Below are positions 29,206 through 42,549 of a stretch of DNA of 64,000 nt, in pieces. The notes beneath the pieces were generated by a model that was not told where the DNA came from, ran no database searches, and was given only the letters and a program-made list of their open reading frames with translations. The stretch is taken from assembly GCA_029959195.1 (NCBI GenBank), contig CP114117.1:558001-622000 (forward strand). Reading direction: 5' to 3'. The DNA is from Dictyophora rubrovolvata. Taxonomy: Eukaryota; Basidiomycota; Agaricomycetes; Phallales; Phallaceae. Positions within the stretch are counted from its first letter, which is position 1, and each line of letters opens with the position of its first letter. The translations under genes were made by a program, and so were the position numbers.

Positions 29206-32200
29206 ATGCCTCTTACTCGACGACATGTCAAAAATGAACGTGAAGAAGTCAAAGAGCAATCCAACGACGCGGTTACTCAGAAAATTCAGTCGGAAGTACT
29301 TGAAGTAAATCAAATAGCTCACAAACACGAAAAGGTTTGCAGAGTCCCGCTTGGTCATCTCCTTGCTAACTTGTCGTTTTGTAGAGAAAAGTATGGACTT
29401 CACGTAGATTTTTATTTGCCTCTAGCTTTTCATGTGAGGTGCCTCCTACCTGCCACAAGTGTTTCGTTACTGACTACTCCACTCAGTAGGAGTCATACTT
29501 TGCATTATCATCTTGAGGCCATATCATTCAAGTCTAGTATTCTCACTTGAGCAATATGAACTCTCGCGATTTTCAGAGCTGGATTGGGCGCGCATTGAAA
29601 TAGAATGGGACAGGTTGCGAGGTCAGATTCCAGAGCCGTGGAAATTTCAAGACGATGGACGAGAGTTTCAGGTCGGTGAAGCATTACGGAACCGTGGTTT
29701 AAAACCCGTGCATCCTGTTGTCATGATCCCAGGAGTAATAACAACGGTTGTTCAACATTCGTATCTTTGATAAGTGTCCCACTGATGTTTTAGTGACAGC
29801 ATTTGGTATCATGGACCACCATACCAGAATATAGAAGCTACTTTCGGGAAAAATTGTGGGGAGGCTACAAGTAACTAAACTTGTCATCACTATCCGATTA
29901 TTTCTTTTGGCTTACCTATATTTCTTTGGAGTATGTTTACACAAGTGTTATTGAACCGCGAAAAATGGATGGCGGCTTTGATGCTTGATCCGGAGACCGG
30001 TTTAGACCCTCCAGGAATAAGAGTTAGGGCAGCCGAAGGTATTGATGGAGCAAGCTCCTTTGTATATGGTAAGGATTTTTCTAATATCTCAAAGAAGAAG
30101 TCTTCTTTATGTCTTTAATTCAGGGTATTGGATATGGTACCTGGAAGGTTCCATTGCTTAATTGAACATATTGAAAACATTTATCTAGGGATAAAATTAT
30201 ACAAAATTTGGCAGCTCTTGGTTACAGTGCGGATATGTTTACTATTGCTGGTTACGATTGGCGCCTCTCGTATTACAATCTAGAATTCCGGGATGGTTAT
30301 TTCAGTCGCCTAAAAACTACCATCGAGGAATTCAAGTAAATCCTCTATTATGTGTATTACCTTTTCTTGACTAATTTTCGGGTGTAGACGAAGGTCCGGT
30401 CAGAAGACCGTTCTTTTGGCCCATTCCATGGGATCTACGGTACGTCTTTCTTTAATCCATCTTAGGTTCGTACTTTCCGTATTGAATATTTGATAGGTTA
30501 CGCTGGTATGTCAGTTATTTACCCCTTTAATTTGTTATCAACCAGATTTCAGTATTTGTATGTCAATGTTGCTTCATGTCTTCGCGTAAATATGTTAACT
30601 TCAATTGAAAGTCTGAAATGGGTCGAAGCGGATGGATTTGGGAATGGTGGTCCTCGATGGGTAGAGGTAATGATTTCTTAAAAAAAAGGCAACATTTGGT
30701 AGTAATACCATGTATTGTAGGACCATATCGAAGCATTTTTTTCGGTCGGAGGTACTTTTCTGGTTAGTTTTCCCCACCTCCCGATACGTCCTATCATTAA
30801 TGATTTCTTTACTAGGGTGTGGTTAGTGGACACAATTTCAGAGTTTACAACGCGATTGAATCTTAGTCCTCAGCCGAAAGCCATGTCGGCCTTTCTTTCA
30901 GGGGAGATGAAAGACACGGCTCTGTTAAATCCTGTGGCATCGTATAGTATGTCTAGTCTTATTAGGGCTACTGCCTGTACCTCAGCTGACATTTTCCAAA
31001 AATAGTACTCAATCGATTTTTCTCGAGAGATGAACGTGCTAAACTATTCAGAAGCTGGCCCGGGCCTGCTTCTTTATTGTTGAAAGTACTCTTTCCGAGT
31101 TATTGTTCAGATAATAGCAGTGTTGCTAACCAGATTAGGGTGGAGATGCAATTTGGGGAAACTCGACTAGTGCACCGGATGATAGATCTGATTCTGCTTT
31201 GTCGTACGGCCAGCTTCTATCTTTTCGCGCAGAGCCCGGAGGCTACGATCCACCTTCGAACCTGTCAACGACGGCAGCTTACGAGTTCATTCTTGAACAA
31301 TCCCCAGCATTTTTTAGGGTACGCATACGATTTTCATTGTTTTATGTGTTACAATTTACAGTGTTTGGCTTCTTAGAAAATGATAGAAACCAATTATTCG
31401 AATGGTTTTGAGAGAGCAGAAGAAAATTTGATAAAGAATGATCTTGATCATAGAAAATGGTCTAATCCATTAGAGACACGGTTCGTGTTTTGTTATTTGC
31501 GTGAAAGCTCTTGAGGTCTTAATTCGAATAGTTTACCTTATGCACCTTCAATGAAGATCTATTGCGTTTACGGCCATGGAAAAGAGACCGAGGTAAGAAG
31601 GCGCACATTTGAAATAATACTCATGGGTTCACGTTTGCTTGTTTCAGAGGGGATATTGGTAAGGATAAAATTATTTTTTATTATTATTTTAATGCTGATA
31701 TTTGGGAACTACGATAGGTATACTACCGGATCATTTAGACATGAAGCTCTAAATTATAACGGTGGTGGTGAATGCCACAACGAAACTTGCGGTGCGCCAG
31801 AAGAATTGTCCAATGCCAAGACTTATTGGATAGATACCAAGATTTTCGGTGACGTGAGTAATTGCTGATATACTATTAAGCAATGATTTCTACTTTCGAC
31901 AGGATTCGCGTGGTGTTAGAATTGGCGAAGGGGATGGCACGCTCTCTCTGCTTTCAGAGGGTGCGATGTGTGTTGAGGGATGGAAGCGGCCACGATGGAA
32001 TCCCGCTAATCTCTCTGTCATCACTTACGAGGTAATTGTGCAGTAGAAATTCTTTTCTCGAGGTCATTCTGAAACAATTCTAGTTTCCTCATGACCCCCA
32101 GCCTAATCTCCCTCGAGGAGGTGCCACAACTGCAGAACATATAGTACGTCCAATTGCTTTTCTTCCTTTTGAAAAATTTGAATATAGCTGTCTTTAGGAT

Positions 32201-32323
32201 ATCTTGGGATCTACGGGTCTAAATGAACTTGTATTGATGGTTGCGGCTGGAATTGGTCATGAAATTGAGTCCGTGTTTGTATCCCCCGTCCGAGATTATG
32301 CGGCTAAAATACAATGGGATTAA
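29206..32323 (+). CDS. LRO1: phospholipid:diacylglycerol acyltransferase (PDAT), LCAT family
   Basis: Makes triacylglycerol by moving an acyl group from a phospholipid to diacylglycerol; ER membrane protein with its catalytic domain in the lumen. A basic N-terminus is followed by one transmembrane helix FLFASSFSLGVILCIIIL (joined across the second intron). Then HPVVMIPGVITT (oxyanion region), FREKLWGGYNMFTQVLLNREKW, GASSFVYGYWIWDKIIQNLA, lipase motif LLAHSMGST with the nucleophilic Ser, WVEADGFGNGGPRWVE, AFFSVGGTFLGVPKAMSAFL, GEMKDTALLNP, GGDAIWGN, the catalytic Asp in GDGTLSLLS and the catalytic His in TAEHIDILGS. More than 15 introns; a 6-nt exon (30816-30821) encodes GV. The splicing around 30495-30620 is not resolved. 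Start 29206 fits the cytosolic basic tail; a Met at 29068 is in frame. All catalytic residues are present. Confidence 0.93.
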
Positions 32324-32483
32324 ATAACTGTGAACATTGAAGTATCAATTCACAAATTTGTGTCCTGCTATCGTTGTTTGTTATCCTATATCATTATAAT
32401 TTGTTGGTTCTTTTTATTGACATATATGCATCGAGTTAGTCCGTGATTCGTTAGTCCGCCAGTTCGTCCCTCCCCTGTTCAAA

Positions 32484-32976
32484 GTGTATTCATTGGCGTT
32501 AACCCATCCCGCCGGTGCTATATCATCAAACCCCGTACGTCATAGCTTGCGAGCCATCGGAAACCTCATATCCACCAATGATTTCCGAAATTCACAAATT
32601 GGAGGAAAGAAAGGAACGCTATCAAAAATGCGATTTCCCTCGAATTTAAAGCACTCGATTGGCTTTATAAGACGTTTTCTAATACAAGCGTCCATCGAAT
32701 TATTGCACGGTATGTATCTATGCGTCTAAACCTCACTCAGAAATTGGAGCCAGTTCTTTGTAAATTCTGAAAGTCGCTGGAACAAACACTCCGGATTTAC
32801 GTTATGGTTTGTGTTTGTCTGGATCTCCAATGTGGCTACCCGGAATTCTCCGGTATCAACTCCAGTCTATTCCCGACAATGTGGAAGGAAATCAGCTGGA
32901 TGAGGTGGAATATCGAAGCTATTCTCATATTGCTGAGATAACCCGCAGACTTGACATACATGTTTGCCAAAGTTGA
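32484..32976 (+). CDS. hypothetical protein, possible mitochondrial presequence
   Basis: Two exons (32484-32709 and 32774-32976) splice in frame to about 142 aa. The first exon is Arg/Lys/Ser-rich without acidic residues for most of its length (HSLRAIGNLIS, KHSIGFIRRFL), which looks like a mitochondrial targeting region. Exon 2 contains LRYGLCLSGSPMWLPGILRY and EVEYRSYSHIAEITRRL. I do not recognise the family. The region just after (YMFAKVEPRGAFLTS in another frame, 32960-33000) may be a further exon, so the 3' end is uncertain. Confidence 0.4.
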
Positions 32977-33174
32977 ACCAAGAGGGGCATTCTTAACAAG
33001 TAAGGCAAAAATAAGGAACTTCTGATTTGGGATACTTATAAAAACACGTTGGTGTTATGACTCCTTTGCATCTGGGAGCTTTCTCGGATAGCCGTGGTGA
33101 CCTTAATAATCAGAATACCAAAATATATTAGTCTAGTGCGAAACTGAGAGTAATAGCATTGTAAAAATCAAGTT

Positions 33175-34588
<1,414 letters not shown>

Positions 34589-35066
34589 GAACAAGGAAGC
34601 AAATCAACCGGAATTATCCGAGCGCTCGGCGCTTGACCCAAGCATGCGTCTCCTGCGCAGTGCGGTCTATCTACCAAAGTACTGTTGACAACAACTAAAA
34701 AGCCTTCTTTAAAAAATTGTATGAACTCTTGCCGGTTGACATGCAGTATCTTATTCTTAATTGCGCAGTCAAATCTCTCACAAGGAAACGATTGTTTATC
34801 CGAGCTTGTCATTCGAATAACAAATGCGCTTCCGACTTCAAAGAACTTCACTTGACATATTCTTGAAGGTAAGCCATTTTAAATAGAATCTCAAAACGTT
34901 CTAAAATAAGAGCTGAATCATGCCGTTTGCGTATTGGAAGTGTCTGCAAAGAAGTCTCGCTTTCCAGCACCTGAAGAGTCACCTGTTTCGACCACCCTGA
35001 GGTCTTTTCCAAGTCTGGAGTCCTACATATCGATTCTTTTCGACAAGTTCCATCATCTCACGTAAC
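34589..35066. other. intergenic region
   Basis: A 110-aa minus-strand frame at 34519-34851 is mostly the shadow of the MSW1 leader and shows no family motif. Nothing else is seen. Confidence 0.35.
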
Positions 35067-35355
35067 ATGGATCCGCTTCGGGTCTGTTTTGCAGTATGCG
35101 CATTGCTGCTTCAGGGATTGTCTGGCATGCATGTGAAAAAAAAGTCCACTTAGGAAGTTATTCGTTCAAATTTTGAATGTGCGCGCGAACAAAGTGATCG
35201 TCTTCGCCGATGCTTTCCGTGATATCGCCTTCGGTCTGATTATATATTCAATTTATGCCGTCGCGAAATGGCGGACTCCCAACTTTCAAACAGGGCTCGC
35301 GCTAATAACTACAGTCGATGTATTGTTTTCTTATCAAGGGTTCCCTGCGAATTAA
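35067..35355 (+). CDS. possible small membrane protein
   Basis: Weakly supported. An ATG at 35067 starts MDPLRVCFAVCALLLQGLSG, a signal-peptide or membrane-helix-like stretch, and a GT (about 35127) follows. A second open part (to 35355) has FRDIAFGLIIYSIYAVAKW and a hydrophobic LALITTVDVLF before the stop. Small multi-helix membrane proteins of this type are common in agaricomycetes but have no known role. The intron ends are not resolved. Confidence 0.25.
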
Positions 35356-35555
35356 TTCATGTGCGTACTCTATGTACTCTATTTCGGCCATTCCTTGGCT
35401 CCTATGGTCGATCAAGCCTACTGAATAGGAATTTAGGCATTTTTTAACCGATGCAATTATGTAGCGCCCTTGTCAAAATAAAAGGTTTAATCAAAATATC
35501 CTTTTTTTCCTCGCTGTTCCTCAAACGCGCCCGAGTGACTCCCAACCCTTTTCCC

Positions 35556-37446
35556 ATGATCTCCAAGCACGTTCTTGTGATCACAGTCATTCTTTTTTTC
35601 AGCAGCTTTGCTCACGCAATCGTCGATTATGCCAATGTCTTTATAGATCCCGACTATGTTCTCAGTGAAAACTTTCCGGTGTCGTTGGGAGCTGCGCGTC
35701 TCACCATTATGGAATGGGCTGCGCAGCTCAATTCACAAGGTCCATGGTGTGAGTGTATTCCGCTCTTTTCCATGAGGGAATGGACCTGACTCCAAATTAT
35801 TCTGCTCACTAGCGGTTCTGAACAAATCCGTTACCCCACCTTCTGGTGATAAGCATGACTATATGAGTTGGGCTCCATAGTTTGTTACATTTTTATTATT
35901 ATGAAGCACAAGGTATACTTACTACTCTTTTTTCCGTCCCAAAGCTCATGGCCAAACTGCACCGGTGTTGGAAATACAACTGAACTGACCCCGGAAGAAG
36001 GTAAACTTTCAAAAGTTTTTTTATATTTTAAAAAAACCTTGAGATTCTAAACAATCTCGTAGTCTGGGTGACGTGCCCTTACTACACAAGGGATGGGATT
36101 TTCAATCCGGACGGACGCTTGATTGACGACATTGGTGAATTCAGCGATCTTGCTGACGCCGTCTTATACAACGCGTTGTCATGGGCTTTATCAGGCAAGC
36201 CAACCGCTTTATACGCCATCAACGTCGGTAAGCTCCTCCTACACTAGTCATTTTCTCCCCTCTTCGTTCTTCTGTCCCTGACGATGCATAATAGTTAAAT
36301 TCATCCAAGTATGGTTCCTTGATCCCGCAACATCGATGAATCCGAACCTTAATTACGCTCAAATGTCTCGTGGGCCTCGAGGACAAATTGGAACACATAC
36401 TGGAATTCTGTATGTTCAACGTACTTTTTTAGTGGACTTCGAAGTTTAACTCGGCTACTTCCTTTCTCTTAATCTAGTGATACAAAATGCTTTACCAAGA
36501 TCATCACCGCTCTCTTGATACTGAAAAAAGGGGGCTGCATTCTCTGGACTCCAGATTTAGATGCCCAAATGACCAGTTGGGTCGAAAAATTCGTTCAATG
36601 GCTCGAAACAGCACCTACAGCTCTTCAAGAAGGTCACTCGCCGAAGTACGTATTCCAATTTACTTGTTCTCTTCAAATTAAAACGAACACATGCTTCTGT
36701 GTTTCAGCAATCACGGATCTTTTTACTATACTCAATTGGCGTCGCTTCAGCTTTTCTTAAATGACACCGCCGGAGCATTGAATACCACTACAACCTATTT
36801 TAGTAAGCAATTCCAGGATCAAATTCTTGCGGATGGCGAGCAAGTCGGTATTTCGTCATATGACATGTTTTCAGTCGATCATTAATTTGGGAATATTCCT
36901 TTCAGCCATTCGAAGCCGTTCGTACTCGGCCTTACCACTACCGTGCCTATAATCTTTGCGCAATGATCGTGAGTACCGAAAGATTTCCTTGCCCATATTG
37001 AGAAAAATTAACCTCGTATATAGACGAACGCTCGAATTCAAAACTATGTAAATAAAACCTCTAATGTCTGGAATTGGAAGACAAAATACGGCGCAACTAT
37101 CAAAACTGCATTAGATTTCGCTATCAATGTTCCTCCGTCCATCTCCAACGAAACAGCACACGAAAGTGAGCTGGATCCGAACGTTGCGGCCATCACGGCA
37201 GTATATGGTGATCCAAACGGTCAATATACTGATTTCTTGGCATTCCGCGATGTTAACCACACAGCTCAACCTTATTGGTTTTGGTATCAGTCTCTTGATA
37301 GTCTGGCAGGCACTCCACCGCCAACACCGTCACCAGTAACGCATTCGAGTTCGTTGGGTCGCGAGGGTGTCCTCTCAAATGTCCGTTGGACATTCACGCT
37401 CATTGTTTTGCTTTCTTTTGTCATATCTATCATCGGCTTATCTTAA
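35556..37446 (+). CDS. secreted alginate-lyase-like (chondroitin AC/alginate lyase superfamily) protein
   Basis: Signal peptide MISKHVLVITVILFFSSFAHA. Then the alpha-toroid lyase type: WPNCTGVGNTTELTPEE, WVTCPYYTRDGIFNPDGR, ADAVLYNALSWAL, VWFLDPATSMNPNLNYAQMSRG, and NHGSFYYTQLASLQLFLND, the Asn-His and Tyr region used by PF05426-type alginate lyases. After PFEAVRTRPYHYRAYNL and an Ala-rich region, the end is a Pro/Ser linker and a hydrophobic helix TFTLIVLLSFVISIIGLS, either a membrane anchor or a GPI signal. About nine short introns. It probably cleaves an acidic polysaccharide at the cell wall or in the medium; the real substrate in fungi of this family is unclear (uronate-containing polymers). 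Looks intact. Confidence 0.85.
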
Positions 37447-39532
37447 GAGCATGGACAACACACTCGTTTATATAATCATATATAATAATAGAATTGTAAT
37501 AAAATAATAATATTGGTCGAATGGTTGGATCGGTTGTTTTATCTATCCGGGGTAGATTTCTTCTTTGACGGACCAATGTATTGTTATTAATATCCTGCAC
37601 TGATGACTATTAGTACTATAAAATCCTTATGAACAAGCCCATATATCTCTTTCCTAAGCTGAGTTAATTTCTAGCATTTTTTTACCAGAAGCAAGACAAG
37701 TAGTTCATACGAGCCGGTTATTATGTATTATGTGCATGTGCCTTAGCCTAGTTAGTAGAGATATCATTGAAATGAAGTACGGCACCGATTCCTTTCTTGC
37801 TTTCTTGAGATGTTGATGAACGCACACTCTGTCAATTTGTCCTAAAGCTGAAATTGAGGCCGAAGAGCTTTCATCTCCTGCGTACATGTATGCCAAGTCA
37901 ACGTCGTGTGATGCATAATATGCATATCGCGTCGGGCCTATATGATAATCCAAAATATTTTTGAAAGGAAGTCTGTCTCTGGCGCCAGCCGATTGATTGG
38001 AACGTAATTAGATGCAAATGATGATGATGGAATGCAATACATGACGACAAAGTGACCTTTGGTATTTACTTTGTTATGTTACTGCTAGATAAATCTGCCC
38101 GTTTGGAGTAATGATCGGCGGCTCCTATTCAATCCATCGCGATTTTGGATAGATAAATTGTATATGCGTCACAATTATATGGTTTCAAGTCTAATATTAA
38201 AATCTCCGAGAATTACAGTGATACATACGTGTCGGTTATCCTCCAAAACATTTGAGGGGTTAAAGTGGTACTGCTAGAATATATCTTTGACTAAAAACAG
38301 CCGTCTGATGTGAGTTTCTAAACTTGCTCATGATCAGCAAACTGCCAACTTAGCCTCACTCACTCGGTGTCTCCATCGCACAGCGAACGCAAAGTACCTA
38401 AGGTGGCCAATCACTCCAAAGACTCCAACCGTTCGCTCTGATCGTTTATTTGTTCCAAATCGGACCGACGAAAAGACCATAATCCTTGGGGAAGAGTAGG
38501 GCGAGGAAAGCGAAGGTAATAGTACTAGTCTGACCTCCTTCGTGAGTTGAGCTGCGAAAGTCTTACCAACGTCTTGAAGCATAGCATGATTAGCCTTGTA
38601 CGCGAGCAATTATCTTCGGGATGGGTGACATACCGTATACAAGAGCAAGAAAGGCATTCAAGAAAATCTGTCCAGTTCGTTGTTAGACTAGGATGATGGG
38701 TATGATAATTGGGATACGACTCGGGATCATCTAAACTCACCAAGACCCTTTTGGGACAAGATATCAGTACAAAGTCGTGTCTCAGGGGCTCCAAATTTCC
38801 AGAAGATAATCGCAGGCACCATCGTATTGTTTTTCCTTGAGCCTTTTTTCCCGCTTCCAGCCACGATGAATCGACATGGCTCTGGCTCAGGGTGTGCGAG
38901 CCGGAAAGCAACTGTGAGGAAAAGGCGATATGCATAAATCACATTCACCTGATTAAATGTGTCGAAGCTAGCTTTTGGCAAAAGGCGGTCAATTAATACA
39001 GCTTGGGGAGCATGTTATACCAGGTTACACCCTAGAATCAACGTCTCTTCCTGTCTTCCTGCTTCCGACCTTCACATGGTGGATTTTCCTGTTCCGGCGC
39101 GTCCGCGGACTTGGAGGACATAGATCCTCTTGCTGGTCTGAGAGTGGGACGATTACACTTGCACCCTTTCATCAATATGTTAAATAATAGACGCGTTACA
39201 GGTGTCAAATGCTTTTTCTCTTCAGTAAGGGCCGAAGTGAATGATGACTCAAGCGTTCGCCGGTTTCAACTAATCCATGCAGTGATGATTTTTTGACAAA
39301 TACCTGTAACCTAATTGTCCTAATCCTGCAAATGAATAAATATCATGGCAGTGGGCACTCGTCCCGATATTTGGCTAAGGATGGACTGAGCGCCGGTACA
39401 CGCGATGACGCAGTCGCGTGATTCTTACGTGACGCGCGTGACGTATACAGCTCTTCTGGCTCTCCTCAAACATGGGCTCATATGTCTTTTAAATCTCATA
39501 GGACCACTCGGACATCTTGTCGAAGATAGGCC
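37447..39532. other. 2-kb region without a supported gene
   Basis: 37450-38330 is AT-rich; a minus-strand frame at 37705-37953 has no motif. At 38340-38980 overlapping minus-strand frames (RFIVAGSGKKGSRKNNTMVP, NAFLALVYG) have splice-like GT and AG sites and might be fragments of an intron-rich gene, but I cannot find a consistent reading or a family. Treat as possible gene, unassigned. Confidence 0.3.
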
Positions 39533-41022
39533 ATGTCAGACTTTTTCCAACTACATCGTCGGACCGCTCAACTTGACAAGGTGAATTGGAAAGAAATTAT
39601 TTTAATTAATTGGTAATATATTTGCTTTGCTCCCAGCTGAGAAATTATCCGTTGACTGGTCATTAAAACCAGGAGCTTTGTAGTTTGTCTAGGGTATCCA
39701 AAACCGAAATTGATTACAATTCGATCGTTTGACCATTTCCAAAAGTGTTTTGCTCAACATTCTTGAAATTCTAGAGCCGTTTAAGCGCGAATTCTCTTTG
39801 AACGACAAAACGTGCGTGACAGCTTGATAGTTTATTTGTCAATTGAATTCGGCTCAAAAAAGTCAAATATTACTAGTATTCAATTCACGTGAGCTTCCTT
39901 ATCCCTCGTTTCACTCATTAAGATAACATCTTTACCAGTTATGCGATTCATGAAAGAGTTCCAGTAAGGTAACAAGTACCCCTTTTCAGATATTTCACTC
40001 AAGAGATAGTATTGTAGACCTGGGCTTTGATCGTAACGTCCGGCGTCCTTCCCCTGGTATGTTTGGCTTTGATCAACGCGATATCTGTGCGTTCCCTTTG
40101 GGACCTCCATTCCGCTTCGTTAGGTTGTAAGTAACACCACTCAGAACTTTTCGTACAGTCTTTACCTTTGTTTTGGATAGGCAGTCTTTCCTTCATAATT
40201 ACTGGAATAATCACAAACATCATAAAACTTGCCAGTACGAATTTCAGACATAAAATAAGAATTTTGGCTCATTCAACTGCATCTATGATCTTTTAGCGGG
40301 ACGCCCGCGACCAGGTATTAATTACTTCTTCAAGTTTAAGCTGTCCCGACTAACTTATGATCTTTTCGCACGACAGATTTTATTGACCGTTGTCAGCCTC
40401 GACCTGGATCAATTGATGATCCTATATTCGGGTTGAGTAATGCAAACATTTGCACACAAACAGACAAAAGAATGTTCTTCGACGGATTCAAGAGCTTTCC
40501 TTCCGGACATTCGAGTGGTAATTAATTTGCCTAAAAACTAGACGTACAGTTTATTTATGCCATATCTCCAGTGGCCTTTAGTGGGCTGGGGTTTCTAGCT
40601 TTTTATCTGGTTGGGAAATTGCATGTCTTTCACGAAAAAGGCTGGAATGTTAAAATTCCTATTGTATTATGCCCATTAATTGGAGCAGGTGATTTTTGGC
40701 GTTCTTCTCATTTAGTAAACTGTTTTTTGATTTTTGAGTTTTAGCCTCGGTGGCGATTTCCCGTACCATGGATAATCGTCATCACTGGCATGACGTACTG
40801 GCTGGGTCTATCCTAGGTTTACTCATTGCATTGATATGTTATCGACAACTTTTTCACCCTCTCGCCTCTGCACGTTGCCACGAGGCTTTACCGCCCCGCA
40901 ATACCCCTATGCAACTGCAGATCAGTAACCTCGAAGATGATAGCTCAGTTGAAGAAGGTGCTGAAAGAATACGACTGCAAAGCCCCAGATACTACCGGGC
41001 TGATAGATGTACGGATGTCTAG
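39533..41022 (+). CDS. PAP2-family lipid phosphate phosphatase (DPP1/LPP1 type)
   Basis: Membrane enzyme that dephosphorylates phosphatidate, diacylglycerol pyrophosphate or related lipids. Visible after splicing: MSDFFQLHRRTAQLDK, EPFKREFSLNDKT, YAIHERVP, a helix TWALIVTSGVLPLVCLALIN, FIITGIITNIIKLA, then the phosphatase signature: KLATGRPRP (K-x6-RP), FKSFPSGHSS (PSGH) and SRTMDNRHHWHDVLAG (SR-x5-H-x3-D). The loop between the first two motifs is FIDRCQPRPGSID, typical for the fungal enzymes. The last helix is ILGLLIALICYRQLF and the tail is hydrophilic. About nine introns; the junctions near 39640-39775 are not resolved. All catalytic residues are intact. Confidence 0.88.
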
Positions 41023-41655
41023 TTGGGATTTTTTGCTAATAGAAAAGACTCCTTGATAGATTCTCGAATCTGAGCTGTAATCTGAAAAAAGGGCTGTATA
41101 CGCTCCGGATTCCTATGCCTCTGTTGTACCGTGGTTTTGGATGCGACAAGCGATGACCCCGGGTCAGCTACGACAAAAATAATCCGCAGCACATTACCTC
41201 GGTTGTAAGTCCAATGTCAACCGGCCACGATGGTACGCGCTCGCCCCGGTCATGGCGGGGAGACATGCCGAGACGAGGCTGCGGCTGATGGCGGCGATGG
41301 CGTTGAGAAGGTATGTACTGCCACTACCTCTTTGTCATCGTCCTCGGAACATCTGATATCACACAGCATCCTTTTGGTCTACCTACGTGACAATGTTCCT
41401 CTCTTTTTTGGGCCAACCCTCACAAAGCACCATCAGACCGTTCCATCTTTCCCGAATGAGAATAATCGACTACAGGTGGCAGTGGAAACTGACTTCCCTA
41501 CAGCAGCTGATCTGAACCTTGACACTCTGACCTGGCCCAGTCAGAACCTGTCAGTCTGAGTATATACCAACTCTGTAAGATAGGATTCGTGCGTCCTTAC
41601 GTAATTGTCACAAGTAGCTGTAGTTTTGAAGTACCTGTGTAAAAAATATATACCG
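41023..41655. other. spacer with an unassigned ORF
   Basis: A 109-aa frame at 41230-41559 starts in a GC-rich patch (RPGHGGETCRDEAAADGGDG) unlike its AT-rich surroundings and ends with TDFPTAADLNLDTLTW. No family, no intron signal that improves it; probably not a gene. Confidence 0.3.
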
Positions 41656-41817
41656 CTAATCCCTAAACCCTAACCTCTAAAGCCCTGATCTCTAAAACCC
41701 TAACTTCTAAAGCCCTAAATCCTAAAGCCCTAACCTCTAAAACCCTAATTTCTAAAGCCCTAGCCTCTAAAGCCCTAATCCCTAATCCCTAACCTCTAAA
41801 CGCCCTAAACCCTAAAT
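41656..41817. repeat. interstitial telomere-like array
   Basis: About 160 bp of degenerate CCCTAA-type units (CCCTAAACCCTAACCTC, TAAAGCCCTAA, TAATCCCTAATCCC). TTAGGG is the usual telomere repeat of agaricomycetes. Units alternate between 6 and about 14 bp, with an inserted CTCTAAAG, so the array is old. It may mark a former chromosome end, a fusion point or repair with telomerase. Confidence 0.8.
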
Positions 41818-41826
41818 GTCACACTT

Positions 41827-41854
41827 GGTAAGCGGCATTATCATGCCGCTTACC
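41827..41854. repeat. perfect 12-bp hairpin next to the telomere-like array
   Basis: GGTAAGCGGCAT, loop TATC, ATGCCGCTTACC. Directly downstream of the array, in a spacer without genes. Could be a terminator-like or recombination-prone structure. Confidence 0.6.
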
Positions 41855-42549
41855 TAAAGTGCACTCACGCGAATCCTATCTTACAGAATTGGCATCGCCT
41901 CTGTCGGTCTCTGTCAGTCGCTACCTGGATTTTCGGTTAACCCGTAAGTCTCCAGTCACTACATACCTGGATTTTTCGGTCAATCCGTCATCTGTCAGCT
42001 GCGGTCAGGGCCTTCAGTCTCCATTAGACTTGGGCCCGTTTGGACCCGTTTGGACCCTGCCAGATCAGGCACGGGCGATTTTGCGACACGACTATAAATT
42101 CAACAAGCGATAGAGATACGAGATATACAACCGGCTTTATGAGGCTTTATGCAGTGCCCCTCATCGGTCGCTGGTCAAATATGACCTGCACTATGTAATT
42201 GAAATGCTGTATCATCATGCAATCCCTGTCTTTCCATTGCACAACGTCGCGAACCAAAAACATGGTTGTTGTTTTGTAGACATAAATGGATGCATGGATG
42301 GATACAGCGCTCGAGATACTCTTCAGGCTTGCATGCCTGTACAATTAATGAAAAAAAAAATGAACATTCCATACCGTAACATTTAACATCCCGCATTATA
42401 TTCCGCGTCATATTCCACACCGCAATATTGAACACCACTGCATCTTTGACCATTCCACACCGCACCCGGTCAGGTTCACGCCGAAGTTTCAGGGTTTTTG
42501 AGTATAAGAACAAGAACATTCTCAATACATTATCCCCATTCGTTCGGAT
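41855..42549. other. spacer upstream of the duplicated secreted-protein gene
   Basis: No gene supported. Contains a short direct repeat (TACCTGGATTTTCGGTTAAC versus TACCTGGATTTTTCGGTCAA, 41920-41985). The long minus-strand frame 42175-42747 overlaps the real gene start and has no domain. Confidence 0.4.
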
